From Phenylobacterium sp. (GTDB taxonomy: Bacteria > Pseudomonadota > Alphaproteobacteria > Caulobacterales > Caulobacteraceae): a stretch of 64,000 nt of DNA. The notes beneath the pieces are model-generated. The model was not told the DNA's origin. It made no database searches and saw only the letters and a program-made list of their open reading frames with translations. The stretch covers positions 310,001 through 374,000 of the forward strand of contig JAGOQB010000001.1 in the NCBI GenBank assembly GCA_017991675.1, read 5' to 3'. Shown here one piece after another: positions 19,325-30,539 of the stretch. The position numbers and the translations under genes were made by a program. How positions within the stretch are numbered: position 1 is the stretch's first letter; the number at the start of each line of letters is the position of its first letter.

Positions 19325-20725
19325 TCATATGTGCAGGACGCGCCCGTAGGCGTCGAGCGCGGCCTCGTGCATCGCCTCGCTCAGGGTCGGATGCGGGAAG
19401 ACGGTGGCGAACACCTCCTCCTCGGTGGCTTCCAGGGTGATGGCCAGGGTGAAGCCCTGGATCATCTCGGTGACCTCCGCGCCAATCATGTGCGCGCCGA
19501 TCAGCGCGCCGGTCTTGCCGTCGAACACGGTCTTCACAAAGCCCTCGGTCTCGCCGGCGGCGATGGCCTTGCCGTTCACCTTGAACGGGAAGCGGCCGAC
19601 CTTGGCCTCGATCCCCTGCTCCTTCGCCTGCGCCTCGGTCAGCCCGACGGAGGCGATCTGCGGAGTCGAATAGGTGCAGCCGGGGATCGGCGAGCTGAGG
19701 TTGTTGGGCTTCAGCCCAGCGATGTGCTCGACGCAATGCACGCCCTCGTGGCTGGCCTTGTGCGCCAGCCATGGCGGGCCGGCGACGTCGCCGATCGCGT
19801 AGAGGCCGGGCACGCCGGTCCCGCCATGGGCGTCGGTGACCACGTGGGTCTTCTCGACCTTCACGCCCAGCGCCTCCAGGCCCAAATCCTCGACATTGCC
19901 GACGATGCCGATGGCGACGATGGCGATCTCGGCCTCCAGCGTCTCGGCCTTGCCGCCGGCCTCCAGCTCGATGGTCACGCCGGTCTTGGACTTGGCGAGC
20001 TTCTTGACGCTGCCGCCGACCCGGAACTTCAGGCCACGCTTCTCGAACGCCTTGTGAGCGGTCTTGGAGACCTCCTCGTCCTCGACCGGCAGGATGCGCG
20101 GCAGCGCCTCAACCACGGTCACGTCCGAACCCAACGCCCGGTAGAAGCTGGCGAATTCGATGCCGATCGCGCCCGATCCGATGACGATCAGCGACTTCGG
20201 CGCCGCCTTCGGAACCATGGCCTCGCGATAGGTCCAGATGCGATCGCCGTCCGGCTCCATGCCGATCGCCGGAACCGTACGCGCCCGCGCGCCGGTGGCC
20301 AGGATCACGTGCTTGGCCTGCACCGTCCGCGCGCCGCCGGCCTTCAACGCCACGACGACCTTCGGCGCGCCCTGCCCCTTCTCGAGCTTGGCGACGCCTT
20401 CGATGACCTCGATCTTGTGCTTCTTCATCAGGAAGGCGACGCCGGAGTTCAGCTGGCCGGCGACCTTGCGCGAACGCTCGATGATCTTGCTGAAGTCGAA
20501 GCTCGCCTTCTCGATCTTGAGGCCGTAGTCGGCCATGTGGCTGAGGTTCTCGTAGGCCTCGCCGGACTTCAGCAGGGCCTTGGTCGGGATGCAGCCCCAG
20601 TTGAGGCAGACGCCGCCCAGCGCGTCGCGCTCGACGATGGCGGTCTTGAAGCCCAGCTGGCTGGCGCGGATGGCGGTCACATAGCCGCCGGGGCCCGAGC
20701 CGATGACGATGACGTCGAAATCCAT
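19325..20725 (-). CDS. lpdA: dihydrolipoyl dehydrogenase (E3)
   Basis: FAD flavoprotein that reoxidises dihydrolipoamide on the pyruvate dehydrogenase complex using NAD+. The N-terminal FAD site is VIVIGSGPGGYVTA, the redox-active disulfide GGVCLNWGCIPTKALL (Cys about 41/46) and the NAD site VIGSGAIGIEFASFY. The C-terminal dimer interface has the His-Glu pair in FPHPTLSEAMHEAALDAYGR. At 466 residues it is full length. It is last gene of the pdh operon, 14 bases after pdhC, so it is the PDH-dedicated E3. Confidence 0.96.
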   Translation of the reverse strand: MDFDVIVIGSGPGGYVTAIRASQLGFKTAIVERDALGGVCLNWGCIPTKALLKSGEAYENLSHMADYGLKIEKASFDFSKIIERSRKVAGQLNSGVAFLMKKHKIEVIEGVAKLEKGQGAPKVVVALKAGGARTVQAKHVILATGARARTVPAIGMEPDGDRIWTYREAMVPKAAPKSLIVIGSGAIGIEFASFYRALGSDVTVVEALPRILPVEDEEVSKTAHKAFEKRGLKFRVGGSVKKLAKSKTGVTIELEAGGKAETLEAEIAIVAIGIVGNVEDLGLEALGVKVEKTHVVTDAHGGTGVPGLYAIGDVAGPPWLAHKASHEGVHCVEHIAGLKPNNLSSPIPGCTYSTPQIASVGLTEAQAKEQGIEAKVGRFPFKVNGKAIAAGETEGFVKTVFDGKTGALIGAHMIGAEVTEMIQGFTLAITLEATEEEVFATVFPHPTLSEAMHEAALDAYGRVLHI

Positions 20726-20739
20726 GACTTACTGCTTTC

Positions 20740-22026
20740 TCAGACGATCATCGTGATGGGGTCTTCGATCAGGGCCTTGAACGCCTGCAGCCAGCGCGCG
20801 CCGGTCGCGCCGTCCACCACGCGATGATCGCAGGACAAGGTCACGGTCATCACCGTGGCGATCGCCAACTGGCCGTTCTTGACCACCGGCCGCGGTTCGC
20901 CCGCGCCCACCGACAGGATGCAGCCCTGCGGCTCGTTGATGATCGAGCCGAACGACTTGATGCCGAACATGCCCAGGTTCGACACCGAGAAGGTGCCGCC
21001 CTGGAACTCTTCGGGCTTCAGCTTGCGGGTGCGGGCCCGCTCGGCCAGGTCCTTGGCCTCGACCGCGATCTGGGCCAGGCCCTTGGTCTCGGCCTTGCGG
21101 ATGATCGGGGTGATCAGGCCGCCCTCGATCGCCACGGCCATGGCGATGTCGGCGTTGTGGTGCATGGCGATGCCTTCGGGCGAGTACGACGCATTCGCCT
21201 CCGGCACCTGCTTCAGCGCCACGGCCGCGGCCTTGATCACCAGGTCGTTGACGCTGACCTTCACGCCCTGCTTCTCCAGCATGGCGTTGATCTTGGCGCG
21301 GCTGGCCAGCAGGCCGTCGATCTCGAGGTCGATGGTCAGCGGGAAATGCGGCACGTCGCGGAAGCTGTCGGTCATCCGGCGTGCGACGGTCTTGCGCATG
21401 CCGTCCAGCGGGATGAGGTCGTAGCTGCCGTCCGGAATGCCCATCTGGGCCAGGCTCAGCGCTTGGCGAGGCGCAGCCGTTGCGACAGCGGCGCCAGCCG
21501 CCGCGGCGGGCTTGGCCGCCTGAGGCGTCGCGCCCTCGACGTCGCGCTTGATGATCCGGCCATGCGGGCCCGAGCCCTGCATCTGCGCAAGGTCCAACCC
21601 CTTCTGCTCGGCGATCCGGCGCGCCAGCGGCGAAGCGAAGATCCGCTCGCCCGAGGTCCGGGCGGGCGCGGGAGCAGCCGCCGGCGTGGGAGCCGGCTTC
21701 GGCGCCTCGGTCTTCGCCGGTTCGGCCTTCGGAGCCTCCGCCTTGGCAGGTTCAGCCTTGGGCGCCGGCGGCGCAGCGCCGGCATCGTCGCCGCTCAGCC
21801 GCGCGATCGGGGTGTTGACCTTCACGCCCTCGGAGCCTTCCGGCACCAGGATGTCCTCGACCACGCCCTCGTCGACGGCCTCGACCTCCATGGTCGCCTT
21901 GTCGGTCTCGATCTCGGCGATCACGTCGCCGGACGAGACCTTGTCGCCCTTCTTCACGTGCCACTTGGCGAGCGTGCCCTCCTCCATGGTCGGAGAGAGC
22001 GCGGGCATCAGAACATCAATGGACAT
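20740..22026 (-). CDS. pdhC: pyruvate dehydrogenase E2, dihydrolipoyl acetyltransferase
   Basis: Core of the PDH complex, transferring acetyl from lipoamide to CoA. A single lipoyl domain (1-80, lipoylated Lys in IETDKATME) is followed by a long Ala/Pro/Glu/Lys linker (about 85-125), a peripheral-subunit binding domain ([24 protein letters not shown] read in two pieces) and the catalytic domain ending with the active-site [17 protein letters not shown] at 22026 is preferred over a TTG two codons upstream. The lipoyl domain is almost identical to that of pdhB. A GFA-family gene lies immediately upstream in the same operon. Confidence 0.96.
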   Translation of the reverse strand: MSIDVLMPALSPTMEEGTLAKWHVKKGDKVSSGDVIAEIETDKATMEVEAVDEGVVEDILVPEGSEGVKVNTPIARLSGDDAGAAPPAPKAEPAKAEAPKAEPAKTEAPKPAPTPAAAPAPARTSGERIFASPLARRIAEQKGLDLAQMQGSGPHGRIIKRDVEGATPQAAKPAAAAGAAVATAAPRQALSLAQMGIPDGSYDLIPLDGMRKTVARRMTDSFRDVPHFPLTIDLEIDGLLASRAKINAMLEKQGVKVSVNDLVIKAAAVALKQVPEANASYSPEGIAMHHNADIAMAVAIEGGLITPIIRKAETKGLAQIAVEAKDLAERARTRKLKPEEFQGGTFSVSNLGMFGIKSFGSIINEPQGCILSVGAGEPRPVVKNGQLAIATVMTVTLSCDHRVVDGATGARWLQAFKALIEDPITMIV

Positions 22027-22037
22027 CTTCAAGCTTC

Positions 22038-22472
22038 TCAGGCGCTGGGCGAGGCTTCGACAAGCACGGTGGGCGTCCAGCGCGCCTTTCGCCGGGCCAG
22101 CCTGTCCTCGTCAGTTTCGTCGTCATAGGCGACAGGTTCACCAGCGCGGCCGGAGAACCCGTCGAGGGCGACCCCCGCCACATTCAGCGTGGCGAGCGTC
22201 CTGTCTTCGATCTCGATGACCGAGGCGACGTAAACGCCGCACTCCTCGCACAGCAGGGCATCCACCATTCGCCGCCCGAACCGGTAGCGACCAAGCGATC
22301 CGGGCGCCGCCTCGATATTGAGCCGGCAGTCCGGGTCGCTGGTGGTCATGGCCCCGTGCCGCCGGCAAAAGCCGCATTGGCAGGACCGCAGCGGAAGCTC
22401 GCCGGCCGGCTTGCCGGTCTCGAGCTCCACCCGGATCGCGCCGCAGTGGCAATGGCCGGCGAGCGTGGTCAT
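22038..22472 (-). CDS. GFA-family zinc-binding protein inside the pdh operon
   Basis: A 144-residue protein with the GFA/CENP-V fold named after glutathione-dependent formaldehyde-activating enzyme. The zinc ligands are visible as HCHCGAIR (residues 7-14), [11 protein letters not shown] (about 30-40) and CEECGVYV (about 76-83). Most members have no proven activity and may simply bind zinc or glutathione adducts. It sits between pdhB and pdhC with gaps of 13 and 11 bases, so it is certainly co-transcribed with PDH, an unexpected partner. A link to thiol or aldehyde handling near lipoamide is conjecture. Confidence 0.88.
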   Translation of the reverse strand: MTTLAGHCHCGAIRVELETGKPAGELPLRSCQCGFCRRHGAMTTSDPDCRLNIEAAPGSLGRYRFGRRMVDALLCEECGVYVASVIEIEDRTLATLNVAGVALDGFSGRAGEPVAYDDETDEDRLARRKARWTPTVLVEASPSA

Positions 22473-22485
22473 GCGTGGCCGGTCA

Positions 22486-23841
22486 TCACTTGTAGGTAAC
22501 CGCCTTGGCCGCCTTCACGATGTCCTCGACCGAGGGCAGCGAGAGGGCCTCCAGGTTGGCCGCGTACGGCAGCGGGACGTCCTTCTGGTGCACGCGGGCC
22601 GGCGGCGCATCCAGGTAGTCGAAGGCGTGCTCCAGCACCCGGGCCACCACCTCGGCGCCGACGCCCATCGGGCCCCAGCCTTCTTCGGCGGTGACCAGGC
22701 GGTTGGTCTTCTTGACGCTCTCGACGATGGTCTCGTGGTCCAGCGGGCGCAGGGTGCGCAGGTCGATGACCTCGGCCTCGATGCCCTCCGCCGCCAGTTC
22801 CTCGGCCGCCTTCAAGGCCAGGCCGACCATCCGCGAGTGGGCGGTGATGGTGACGTCCTTGCCCTCGCGGCGAACCTTGGCCTTGCCGATCGGCACCACC
22901 CAGTCGACGTCCTCGGGAACGTCGAATTCCTGGCCGTACATCATCTCGTGCTCGAGGAAGACGACCGGGTTCGGATCGCGGATCGCCGCCTTCAGCAGGC
23001 CCTTGGCGTCGGCCGCGTCGTAGGGGGCGACGACCTTCAGGCCCGGAACCTGGGCGTACCAGGCCGAATAGTCCTGGCTGTGCTGGGCGCCCACGCGGGC
23101 CGCCGCGCCGTTCGGACCGCGGAACACGACCGAGCATTTGATCTGCCCGCCGGACATGTAGAGCGTCTTGGCGGCCGAATTGATGATGTGGTCGATCGCC
23201 TGCATGGCGAAGTTCCAGGTCATGAACTCGACAATCGGCTTCAGCCCGGCCATGGCCGCGCCCACGCCGAGCCCGGCGAAGCCGTACTCGGTGATCGGGG
23301 TGTCGATGACGCGCTTGTCGCCGAACTCCTGCAGCAGGTCGCGGCTGACCTTGTAGGCGCCCTGGTACTGGGCGACTTCCTCGCCCATCAGGAACACCTT
23401 GTCGTCCTGGCGCATCTCCTCGGCCATCGCATCGCGCAGGGCGTCGCGGATGGTGGTCTTCACGAGTTTGGCGCCTTCAGGCAGATCAGGATCGCGCAGC
23501 TCGACCTTCGCCGCCGCAGGAGCGGTCGCCCCGCCTTCCGACGGAGCCGCGGCGACAGGCGCCGCCTCTACCGCGGGCGGAGCGGGAGCCGCGGCCGGCG
23601 CGCCGTCGCCGGACAGACGGGCGATCGGCGTGTTCACCTTCACGCCTTCGGAGCCTTCGGGGACCAGGATCTCCTCGACGGTCCCCTCGTCGACGGCCTC
23701 GACCTCCATGGTCGCCTTGTCGGTCTCGATCTCGGCGATCACGTCGCCGGAGCGGACGGCGTCGCCCTTCTTCACGTGCCACTTGGCGAGCGTGCCTTCC
23801 TCCATGGTCGGGGAAAGCGCAGGCATAAGGACGTCGGTCAC
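22486..23841 (-). CDS. pdhB: pyruvate dehydrogenase E1 beta with N-terminal lipoyl domain
   Basis: Beta subunit of the thiamine-dependent pyruvate decarboxylase. Residues 1-80 form a lipoyl domain with the lipoylation site IETDKATME, joined by an Ala/Pro linker to the E1-beta body from about 130 ([46 protein letters not shown]). A lipoyl domain on E1 beta is a recognised alphaproteobacterial trait. The start is GTG, overlapping the pdhA stop by 4 bases (GTGA). Its lipoyl domain nearly repeats that of pdhC. Confidence 0.96.
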   Translation of the reverse strand: MTDVLMPALSPTMEEGTLAKWHVKKGDAVRSGDVIAEIETDKATMEVEAVDEGTVEEILVPEGSEGVKVNTPIARLSGDGAPAAAPAPPAVEAAPVAAAPSEGGATAPAAAKVELRDPDLPEGAKLVKTTIRDALRDAMAEEMRQDDKVFLMGEEVAQYQGAYKVSRDLLQEFGDKRVIDTPITEYGFAGLGVGAAMAGLKPIVEFMTWNFAMQAIDHIINSAAKTLYMSGGQIKCSVVFRGPNGAAARVGAQHSQDYSAWYAQVPGLKVVAPYDAADAKGLLKAAIRDPNPVVFLEHEMMYGQEFDVPEDVDWVVPIGKAKVRREGKDVTITAHSRMVGLALKAAEELAAEGIEAEVIDLRTLRPLDHETIVESVKKTNRLVTAEEGWGPMGVGAEVVARVLEHAFDYLDAPPARVHQKDVPLPYAANLEALSLPSVEDIVKAAKAVTYK

Positions 23842-24878
23842 TGAGCGGCCTCCAGATAGACGTCCGTGTACAGTTCGGAGGGTTCCGGCTCGGGCGAGGT
23901 GCGGGCGAACTCAGCGGCGTCGGCGACGATCGCCTTCACCTCGGCGTCGATCGCCTTGAGCGCGGCCTCGTCGGCCCAGCCGTTCTTTTCCAGCAGTTCC
24001 TGGACATGGTCGATCGGATCGCGGGTCTTGCGCACCTCATCGACCTCATCGCGAGTCCGGTACTTGGCCGGGTCGCTCATCGAGTGGCCCCGGTAGCGGT
24101 AGGTCTTCATCTCGAGGATGTAGGGCCCCTCGCCCGAGCGGGCGTAGTCGGCGGCCTTCTGGGCCGCGGCCTTGACCGCCAGCACGTCCATGCCGTCGAC
24201 CTCTTCGCCCGGGATCCGGAACGACGAGCCGCGCTTGTACAGATGGGTCTCGGACGAGGAGCGCTCGATCGAGGTGCCCATGGCGTACTGGTTGTTCTCG
24301 ATCACATAGACGACCGGCAGGTTCCACAGTCGAGCCATGTTGAAGCTCTCATAGACCTGGCCCTGGTTGGCCGCGCCGTCGCCGAAGTAGGTGAACGAGA
24401 CCTTCTTGTTGTCGCGGTAGTGGTTGGCCAGCGCCAGTCCGGTGCCGAGCGCTACCTGCGCGCCGACGATGCCATGGCCGCCGTAGAAGTCGGCTTCGGT
24501 CGAGAACATGTGCATCGACCCGCCCTTGCCCTTCGACGAGCCCCCGGCCCGGCCGGTCAGTTCGGCCATGACCTCGCGCGGATCCATCCCGCAGGCCAGC
24601 ATGTGGCCATGGTCGCGGTAGCCGGTGATGACCTGGTCGCCAGGCTCCTTGATCGCCTGCACGCCGACCGCGATCGCTTCCTGGCCGATGTAGAGGTGGC
24701 AGAAGCCGCCGATCAGGCCCATGCCGTAGAGTTGGCCGGCCCGCTCCTCGAAGCGGCGGATCAGCAACATGTCGCGATAGTACTTGAGCAGCTCGTCCTT
24801 GCTTACGACGCCTACGGCGCCGCCGTCCGAGTCATTGCTCTTTCGCTTAGCTGCGGAGCTGGTTTGCCCACGCGCCAT
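23838..24878 (-). CDS. pdhA: pyruvate dehydrogenase E1 alpha
   Basis: Thiamine-diphosphate-binding subunit that decarboxylates pyruvate. It has the N-terminal block [20 protein letters not shown], the substrate region [14 protein letters not shown], the ThDP/Mg motif GDGAANQG ending in ENNQYAMGT, and a phosphorylation-loop-like [16 protein letters not shown]. The ATG at 24878 has GGGAG 6 bases upstream and gives 346 residues; the in-frame start at 24920 would add 14 basic residues and is unlikely. It is first gene of the pdhA-pdhB-GFA-pdhC-lpdA operon, 76 bases downstream of ftsB. Confidence 0.96.
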   Translation of the reverse strand: MARGQTSSAAKRKSNDSDGGAVGVVSKDELLKYYRDMLLIRRFEERAGQLYGMGLIGGFCHLYIGQEAIAVGVQAIKEPGDQVITGYRDHGHMLACGMDPREVMAELTGRAGGSSKGKGGSMHMFSTEADFYGGHGIVGAQVALGTGLALANHYRDNKKVSFTYFGDGAANQGQVYESFNMARLWNLPVVYVIENNQYAMGTSIERSSSETHLYKRGSSFRIPGEEVDGMDVLAVKAAAQKAADYARSGEGPYILEMKTYRYRGHSMSDPAKYRTRDEVDEVRKTRDPIDHVQELLEKNGWADEAALKAIDAEVKAIVADAAEFARTSPEPEPSELYTDVYLEAAQ

Positions 24879-24954
24879 CTGTCTCTCCCGTAGGAATGAT
24901 TTTGCGCGGTTAAATTCCACGCTTTTGGGTCGTTTATGAACGAACGAATCCGCC

Positions 24955-25251
24955 CTAGGGCTTCACGCGGACCACATAGTCGTTCGGATGCCCGAAACCT
25001 AGCAGGGAACGGGCACGTTCTTCCAGTAAGTCGGCAGAGAGGCTGGTGTCGCGCAGAAGCTTGGCGCGGGCCTCCAGGTCCTGGCGCTGCACGCGCAGCT
25101 CGGCGAGTTCCTTGGACTTGGCGGCGAGAGCCGCGTCCCTTTGCGTGGAAGACAGAAGGCCACGCTCGCCCGTGAAGGCATGGAACCCGAAATAGAGGAT
25201 CAGGAGCACGAGCGCCGCAGTCGGCAGATATGGGCGGAAGCGCGCGAACAC
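24955..25251 (-). CDS. ftsB: FtsB/DivIC septum-formation initiator family protein
   Basis: A 98-residue bitopic protein: a short basic N-terminus, one membrane helix (about 10-24, ALVLLILYFGFHAF), then a coiled coil with leucine-rich heptads (about 33-70) and the family's C-terminal segment LLEERARSLLGFGHPNDYVV. FtsB links FtsL and FtsQ in the divisome. The start is a GTG with only a distant AGGAG, so the exact N-terminus is uncertain. Its upstream region carries a CtrA-like box and two GANTC sites. Neighbours eno and pdhA are on the same strand, the usual alphaproteobacterial eno-ftsB-pdhA order. Confidence 0.88.
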   Translation of the reverse strand: MFARFRPYLPTAALVLLILYFGFHAFTGERGLLSSTQRDAALAAKSKELAELRVQRQDLEARAKLLRDTSLSADLLEERARSLLGFGHPNDYVVRVKP

Positions 25252-25255
25252 GATC

Positions 25256-25312
25256 GAATCCAGGACTCCTGATCAGCGACATCTCACGCAAACGTGCTTA
25301 ATTTCCGGTTAC
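25256..25312 (-). promoter_or_regulatory. candidate cell-cycle promoter elements before ftsB
   Basis: Two GANTC methylation sites (25256-25260 GAATC and 25264-25268 GACTC) lie within 17 bases of the ftsB start. TTAA-N7-TTAC (25298-25312) is one base away from the CtrA box TTAA-N7-TTAA. In Caulobacterales such sites mark cell-cycle control by CcrM/GcrA and CtrA. Pattern match only. Confidence 0.45.
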
Positions 25313-25322
25313 AAACACCGGT

Positions 25323-25357
25323 TCGGCGGGCCGGATGCGAAAAATCCTGCCCGCCGA
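25323..25357 (-). terminator. intrinsic hairpin after eno
   Basis: A 13-pair stem with one mismatch (25323-25336 with 25344-25357) and a seven-base loop, 13 bases after the eno stop. The T-run after it is poor, but the stem is very stable and separates eno from ftsB. Confidence 0.62.
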
Positions 25358-25370
25358 GACGTGAGCCGTC

Positions 25371-26666
<1,296 letters not shown>

Positions 26667-26742
26667 TCAGGCGGGAAAGGCGCGCGTTCGTTTAGCCACC
26701 TTCGCCCGCGTGAGCAAATCGCCAGCCGCACCAGCCCATGCA

Positions 26743-26776
26743 AAAGCCCCCGCCCGGCATCCCGGACGGGGGCTTT
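26743..26776 (-). terminator. intrinsic terminator after rpmF
   Basis: AAAGCCCCCG (26743-26752) pairs with CGGGGGCTTT (26767-26776), and the enclosed bases form a further CCGG/CCGG hairpin. In the minus direction the stem is followed by TTTG. It could function in both directions, though only rpmF and eno (both minus) flank it. Confidence 0.8.
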
Positions 26777-26816
26777 CGAAACTCGCCGGCGCGCGATGCG
26801 CCGGAACGTCGATGGC

Positions 26817-26999
26817 TTAGTCGGCCTTCGGCGTGATGACCTGGCGGCCCTTGTACATGCCGGTCTTCAGGTCCACGTGGTGCGGACGCTTCAGTTCGCC
26901 GGTTTCCTTGTCTTCGACATAGGAGTTGGCGCCCAGCGCGTGGTGCGAGCGTCGCATGTTGCGCCGCGAGGGGGATACTTTTCGCTTCGGAACGGCCAT
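26817..26999 (-). CDS. rpmF: 50S ribosomal protein L32
   Basis: A 60-residue basic protein starting [20 protein letters not shown], the invariant L32 opening. The zinc-binding cysteines of some L32 proteins are absent, so this is the C-minus form. It is followed by an intrinsic terminator 40 bases on, and preceded by a promoter-like pair and a hairpin with a U-tract inside its leader. In many alphaproteobacteria rpmF is next to plsX or eno; here eno follows after a terminator. Confidence 0.96.
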   Translation of the reverse strand: MAVPKRKVSPSRRNMRRSHHALGANSYVEDKETGELKRPHHVDLKTGMYKGRQVITPKAD

Positions 27000-27020
27000 C
27001 GGAAAATCTCGCAGGCGTAG

Positions 27021-27053
27021 AAAAAAGAGAAGGCGGCCGAACGGGCGGCCGCC
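27021..27053 (-). terminator. hairpin with U-tract between the yjbR-like gene and rpmF
   Basis: In the minus direction GGCGGCC pairs perfectly with GGCCGCC (27047-27053 with 27032-27038) around an eight-base loop and is followed by TTCTCTTTTTT down to 27021. It either terminates the upstream gene or, if the promoter at 27068-27096 is real, lies within the rpmF 5' leader only about 10 bases from the transcript start and 21 bases before the rpmF ATG. Confidence 0.65.
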
Positions 27054-27067
27054 GACGTGAGCGCGGG

Positions 27068-27096
27068 TATATGCCGGAAAACGTCCGCGGTTTCAA
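27068..27096 (-). promoter_or_regulatory. candidate rpmF promoter
   Basis: In the minus direction TTGAAA (27091-27096), 17 bases, CATATA (27068-27073). The -35 overlaps the stop codon of the upstream YjbR-like gene. The spacing is ideal and both boxes are close to the sigma-70-type consensus. Confidence 0.5.
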
Positions 27097-27449
27097 CTGC
27101 CCTTGTGAATCCCGTGCAAAACGTTTGCTTTCAAGGTCTTCGGAGCCACCTGGGCCCAGGCCATGCGCATCAGCCCAGCCAGGTCTGCATCGTCGATTCG
27201 CTCGAACCACACGAAGGTCGAGCCATTCTTGCCCCAATAACCGGGAACCGGCTCGACGACGCCCGGCCTGCCCTCAGTCAGATTACGCTGATCTTCCGGG
27301 TCGAGCTTGAGCATCGCCCGCGGCTGGTCCTGGTGGATCGTGCAGAAGATCTTCTTGCCGACGCGGAACGACGGGATGCCGTGGTGGTCGGCCTCACAGG
27401 CCTCGGGCTGGGCCAGCGCGATCCGGCGGACGTCGTCGCGGGTGAGCAT
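27093..27449 (-). CDS. MmcQ/YjbR family protein
   Basis: A 118-residue protein of the MmcQ/YjbR (CyaY-like fold) family. It shows LTRDDVRRIALAQPEACEADHHGIPSFRVGKKIF, read as the usual N-terminal helix followed by FRVGKKIF, and the C-terminal GYWGKNGSTFVWFERIDD block. Family members are called DNA-binding from structure alone; no cellular role is firm. It stands between pyrG and rpmF on the same strand, separated from pyrG by a composite palindromic repeat and from rpmF by a hairpin with a U-tract, so it looks like a single-gene unit. Confidence 0.84.
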   Translation of the reverse strand: MLTRDDVRRIALAQPEACEADHHGIPSFRVGKKIFCTIHQDQPRAMLKLDPEDQRNLTEGRPGVVEPVPGYWGKNGSTFVWFERIDDADLAGLMRMAWAQVAPKTLKANVLHGIHKGS

Positions 27450-27505
27450 GGCTGGAGCCTAACCCGGGCGAACCGATCTGGGGAGCGTCGCCGTCCCCTG
27501 CTCCG

Positions 27506-27612
27506 TCGTCATGGCCGGGCCGCAGGTCCCGGCCATCCATAAACATTGCGCTCAAGGCAAAGACGCCGACGCATATGGATCCCCGGCACGCATGCGCGGC
27601 CGGGGAAGACGA
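27506..27612. repeat. composite palindromic repeat, copy B (inverted relative to copy A)
   Basis: Contains the same two palindromic units as 19138-19245 in reverse order and orientation: 27506-27542 (TCGTCATGGCCGG...) and 27572-27612 (ATATGGATCCCCGGCACGCA...). The 27-base spacer between units does not match copy A. The element occupies most of the gap between pyrG and the YjbR-like gene. Confidence 0.78.
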
Positions 27613-27637
27613 CCGGGAGGACGCGGGTCTGCGCCGC

Positions 27638-29284
<1,647 letters not shown>

Positions 29285-29387
29285 TCAGATTACCTCCGAT
29301 TCGCGGCGGGCGCCCTGCGGCGTTTCGCCAAAGCCTGTGGATTGAGAGCAAAGTTCTGCGAGGAGCGGCGCACACAAACGCCGAACG

Positions 29388-29406
29388 AGCCGCCGAAGCG
29401 GCTTTT
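29388..29406 (+). terminator. small UUCG-type hairpin between secG and pyrG
   Basis: AGCCGC/GCGGCT (29388-29393 with 29398-29403) around CGAA, i.e. a TTCG loop on the minus strand on which both flanking genes are read. The T-run (TTT) follows only on the plus strand, so its action on the secG transcript is doubtful. Confidence 0.35.
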
Positions 29407-29432
29407 CTGTCAGGCTCACGATCATTCTGGGC

Positions 29433-29879
29433 TTAAGGGTTGGACGGCGCTGCGGGGGCGGTCTGCGGCGCGGCCGGGACTTGCGCGGCCGGCGCTTCGA
29501 AGGGGCTGCGGACCTGCGGGGTCGGCGCGCTCAGCGGCGCGGGCGCGTCGCTGGGGGCGGCCGGGGCCGCCGGTTGCGGGGCGGCCGGCTGATTCAGCTG
29601 GTTCGGGTCGAGGCCCTGGACCTTGATGCGGTCGACGACCGACGAGGCGCCGCGCTCCTGGCCGGCCAGCACCGTCAGCGCCAGGCTCAGCACGAAGAAC
29701 ACGCCCCCGAGGATCCAGGTCGTGCGGGTCAGCAGGTCGCCGGCGCCGCGCGCCGTCATGAAACCGGTGTTGCCCCCGCCCATGCCCAGGGCGCCGCCTT
29801 CGGACCGTTGCAGCAGAACCACAGCGATCAGGGCGATGCAGACGATGACGTGAATGGTGAGCAGAATGCCGAGCAGCAT
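29433..29879 (-). CDS. secG: preprotein translocase subunit SecG
   Basis: Small membrane component of the SecYEG channel. Residues 2-22 and about 52-72 are hydrophobic helices flanking the hallmark VVLLQRSEGGALGMGGG. The remaining half (about 80-148) is a Pro/Ala/Gln-rich tail (NQPAAPQPAAPAAPSDAP) typical of alphaproteobacterial SecG and of no known function. The order secG-pyrG is conserved widely. It is divergent from a GNAT gene. Confidence 0.94.
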   Translation of the reverse strand: MLLGILLTIHVIVCIALIAVVLLQRSEGGALGMGGGNTGFMTARGAGDLLTRTTWILGGVFFVLSLALTVLAGQERGASSVVDRIKVQGLDPNQLNQPAAPQPAAPAAPSDAPAPLSAPTPQVRSPFEAPAAQVPAAPQTAPAAPSNP

Positions 29880-29989
29880 GACGTATCCAATGACTTCGGG
29901 CGGTCCCCCGCTCCGAAATGAAGCGCGCGATCTACCACCCGGCAGCGCGTAAAGCCATAGCTAGCGCGTCGCATCGCTCGGACAAGGTC

Positions 29990-30505
29990 ATGATTTTGGA
30001 AACCGAACGCCTCAGTCTGCGACCGCTGACGGCGCCGGACGCCGAGCTGCTGTTTCCGCTGCTGAGCGACCCAGAAGTCATGGCCCACTGGGACATCGCC
30101 GAGGTCGACGACCCCGATCTGGTTCGGGTCATCGTCGAAGGCCAGGTCGCAGCCGCCGACGCCGGCAAGGCCGTGCACTGGACGATCCACACCCTGGACG
30201 GCGACGCGTTCCTGGGCGCCTGCGATCTTTCCGACATCGACCGCTGGCACAGGCGCGCCGAGATCGGCTTCATGCTGGGGCGCGGGGCCTGGGGCCAGGG
30301 CTATGCGCTGGAGGCCATGCGCTCGGTCGTCGGCCACGCCGCGGCGATGGGCCTGCGGCGGCTCTCGGCCCGCACGCACCTGGGCAACCTGCGCTCCGAC
30401 GCCCTGCTCGAGAAGCTCGGTTTCGAGGAAGAAGGCCTGCTGCGCGGCCATATCCTGCGCGACGGCGAACATCGCGACTGCCGACTGTTCGGACTTCTGC
30501 TCTAG
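29990..30505 (+). CDS. GNAT-family N-acetyltransferase (RimJ/RimL-like)
   Basis: A 171-residue acetyltransferase of the RimJ/RimL type. It begins ILETERLSLRPLTAPDAELLFPLLSDPEVMAHW across the first helices, has the acetyl-CoA loop region RAEIGFMLGRGAWGQGYALEAMRSVVGHA and the late LEKLGFEEEGLLRGHILRDGEHRDCRLFGLL. Substrate unknown; ribosomal-protein or small-molecule amines are both possible. The chosen ATG matches the family start; an ATG at 29918 would add 24 unrelated residues. A VOC gene follows 34 bases later in the same direction. Confidence 0.87.
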   Translation: MILETERLSLRPLTAPDAELLFPLLSDPEVMAHWDIAEVDDPDLVRVIVEGQVAAADAGKAVHWTIHTLDGDAFLGACDLSDIDRWHRRAEIGFMLGRGAWGQGYALEAMRSVVGHAAAMGLRRLSARTHLGNLRSDALLEKLGFEEEGLLRGHILRDGEHRDCRLFGLLL

Positions 30506-30539
30506 AATGCGCGCGTCCGCCGCCTCACTCTAGGACGCC

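Noticed and set aside
29388-29406. A rho-independent terminator for secG
   Set aside because: The T-run is on the strand opposite to secG, so I list it only as a weak hairpin.
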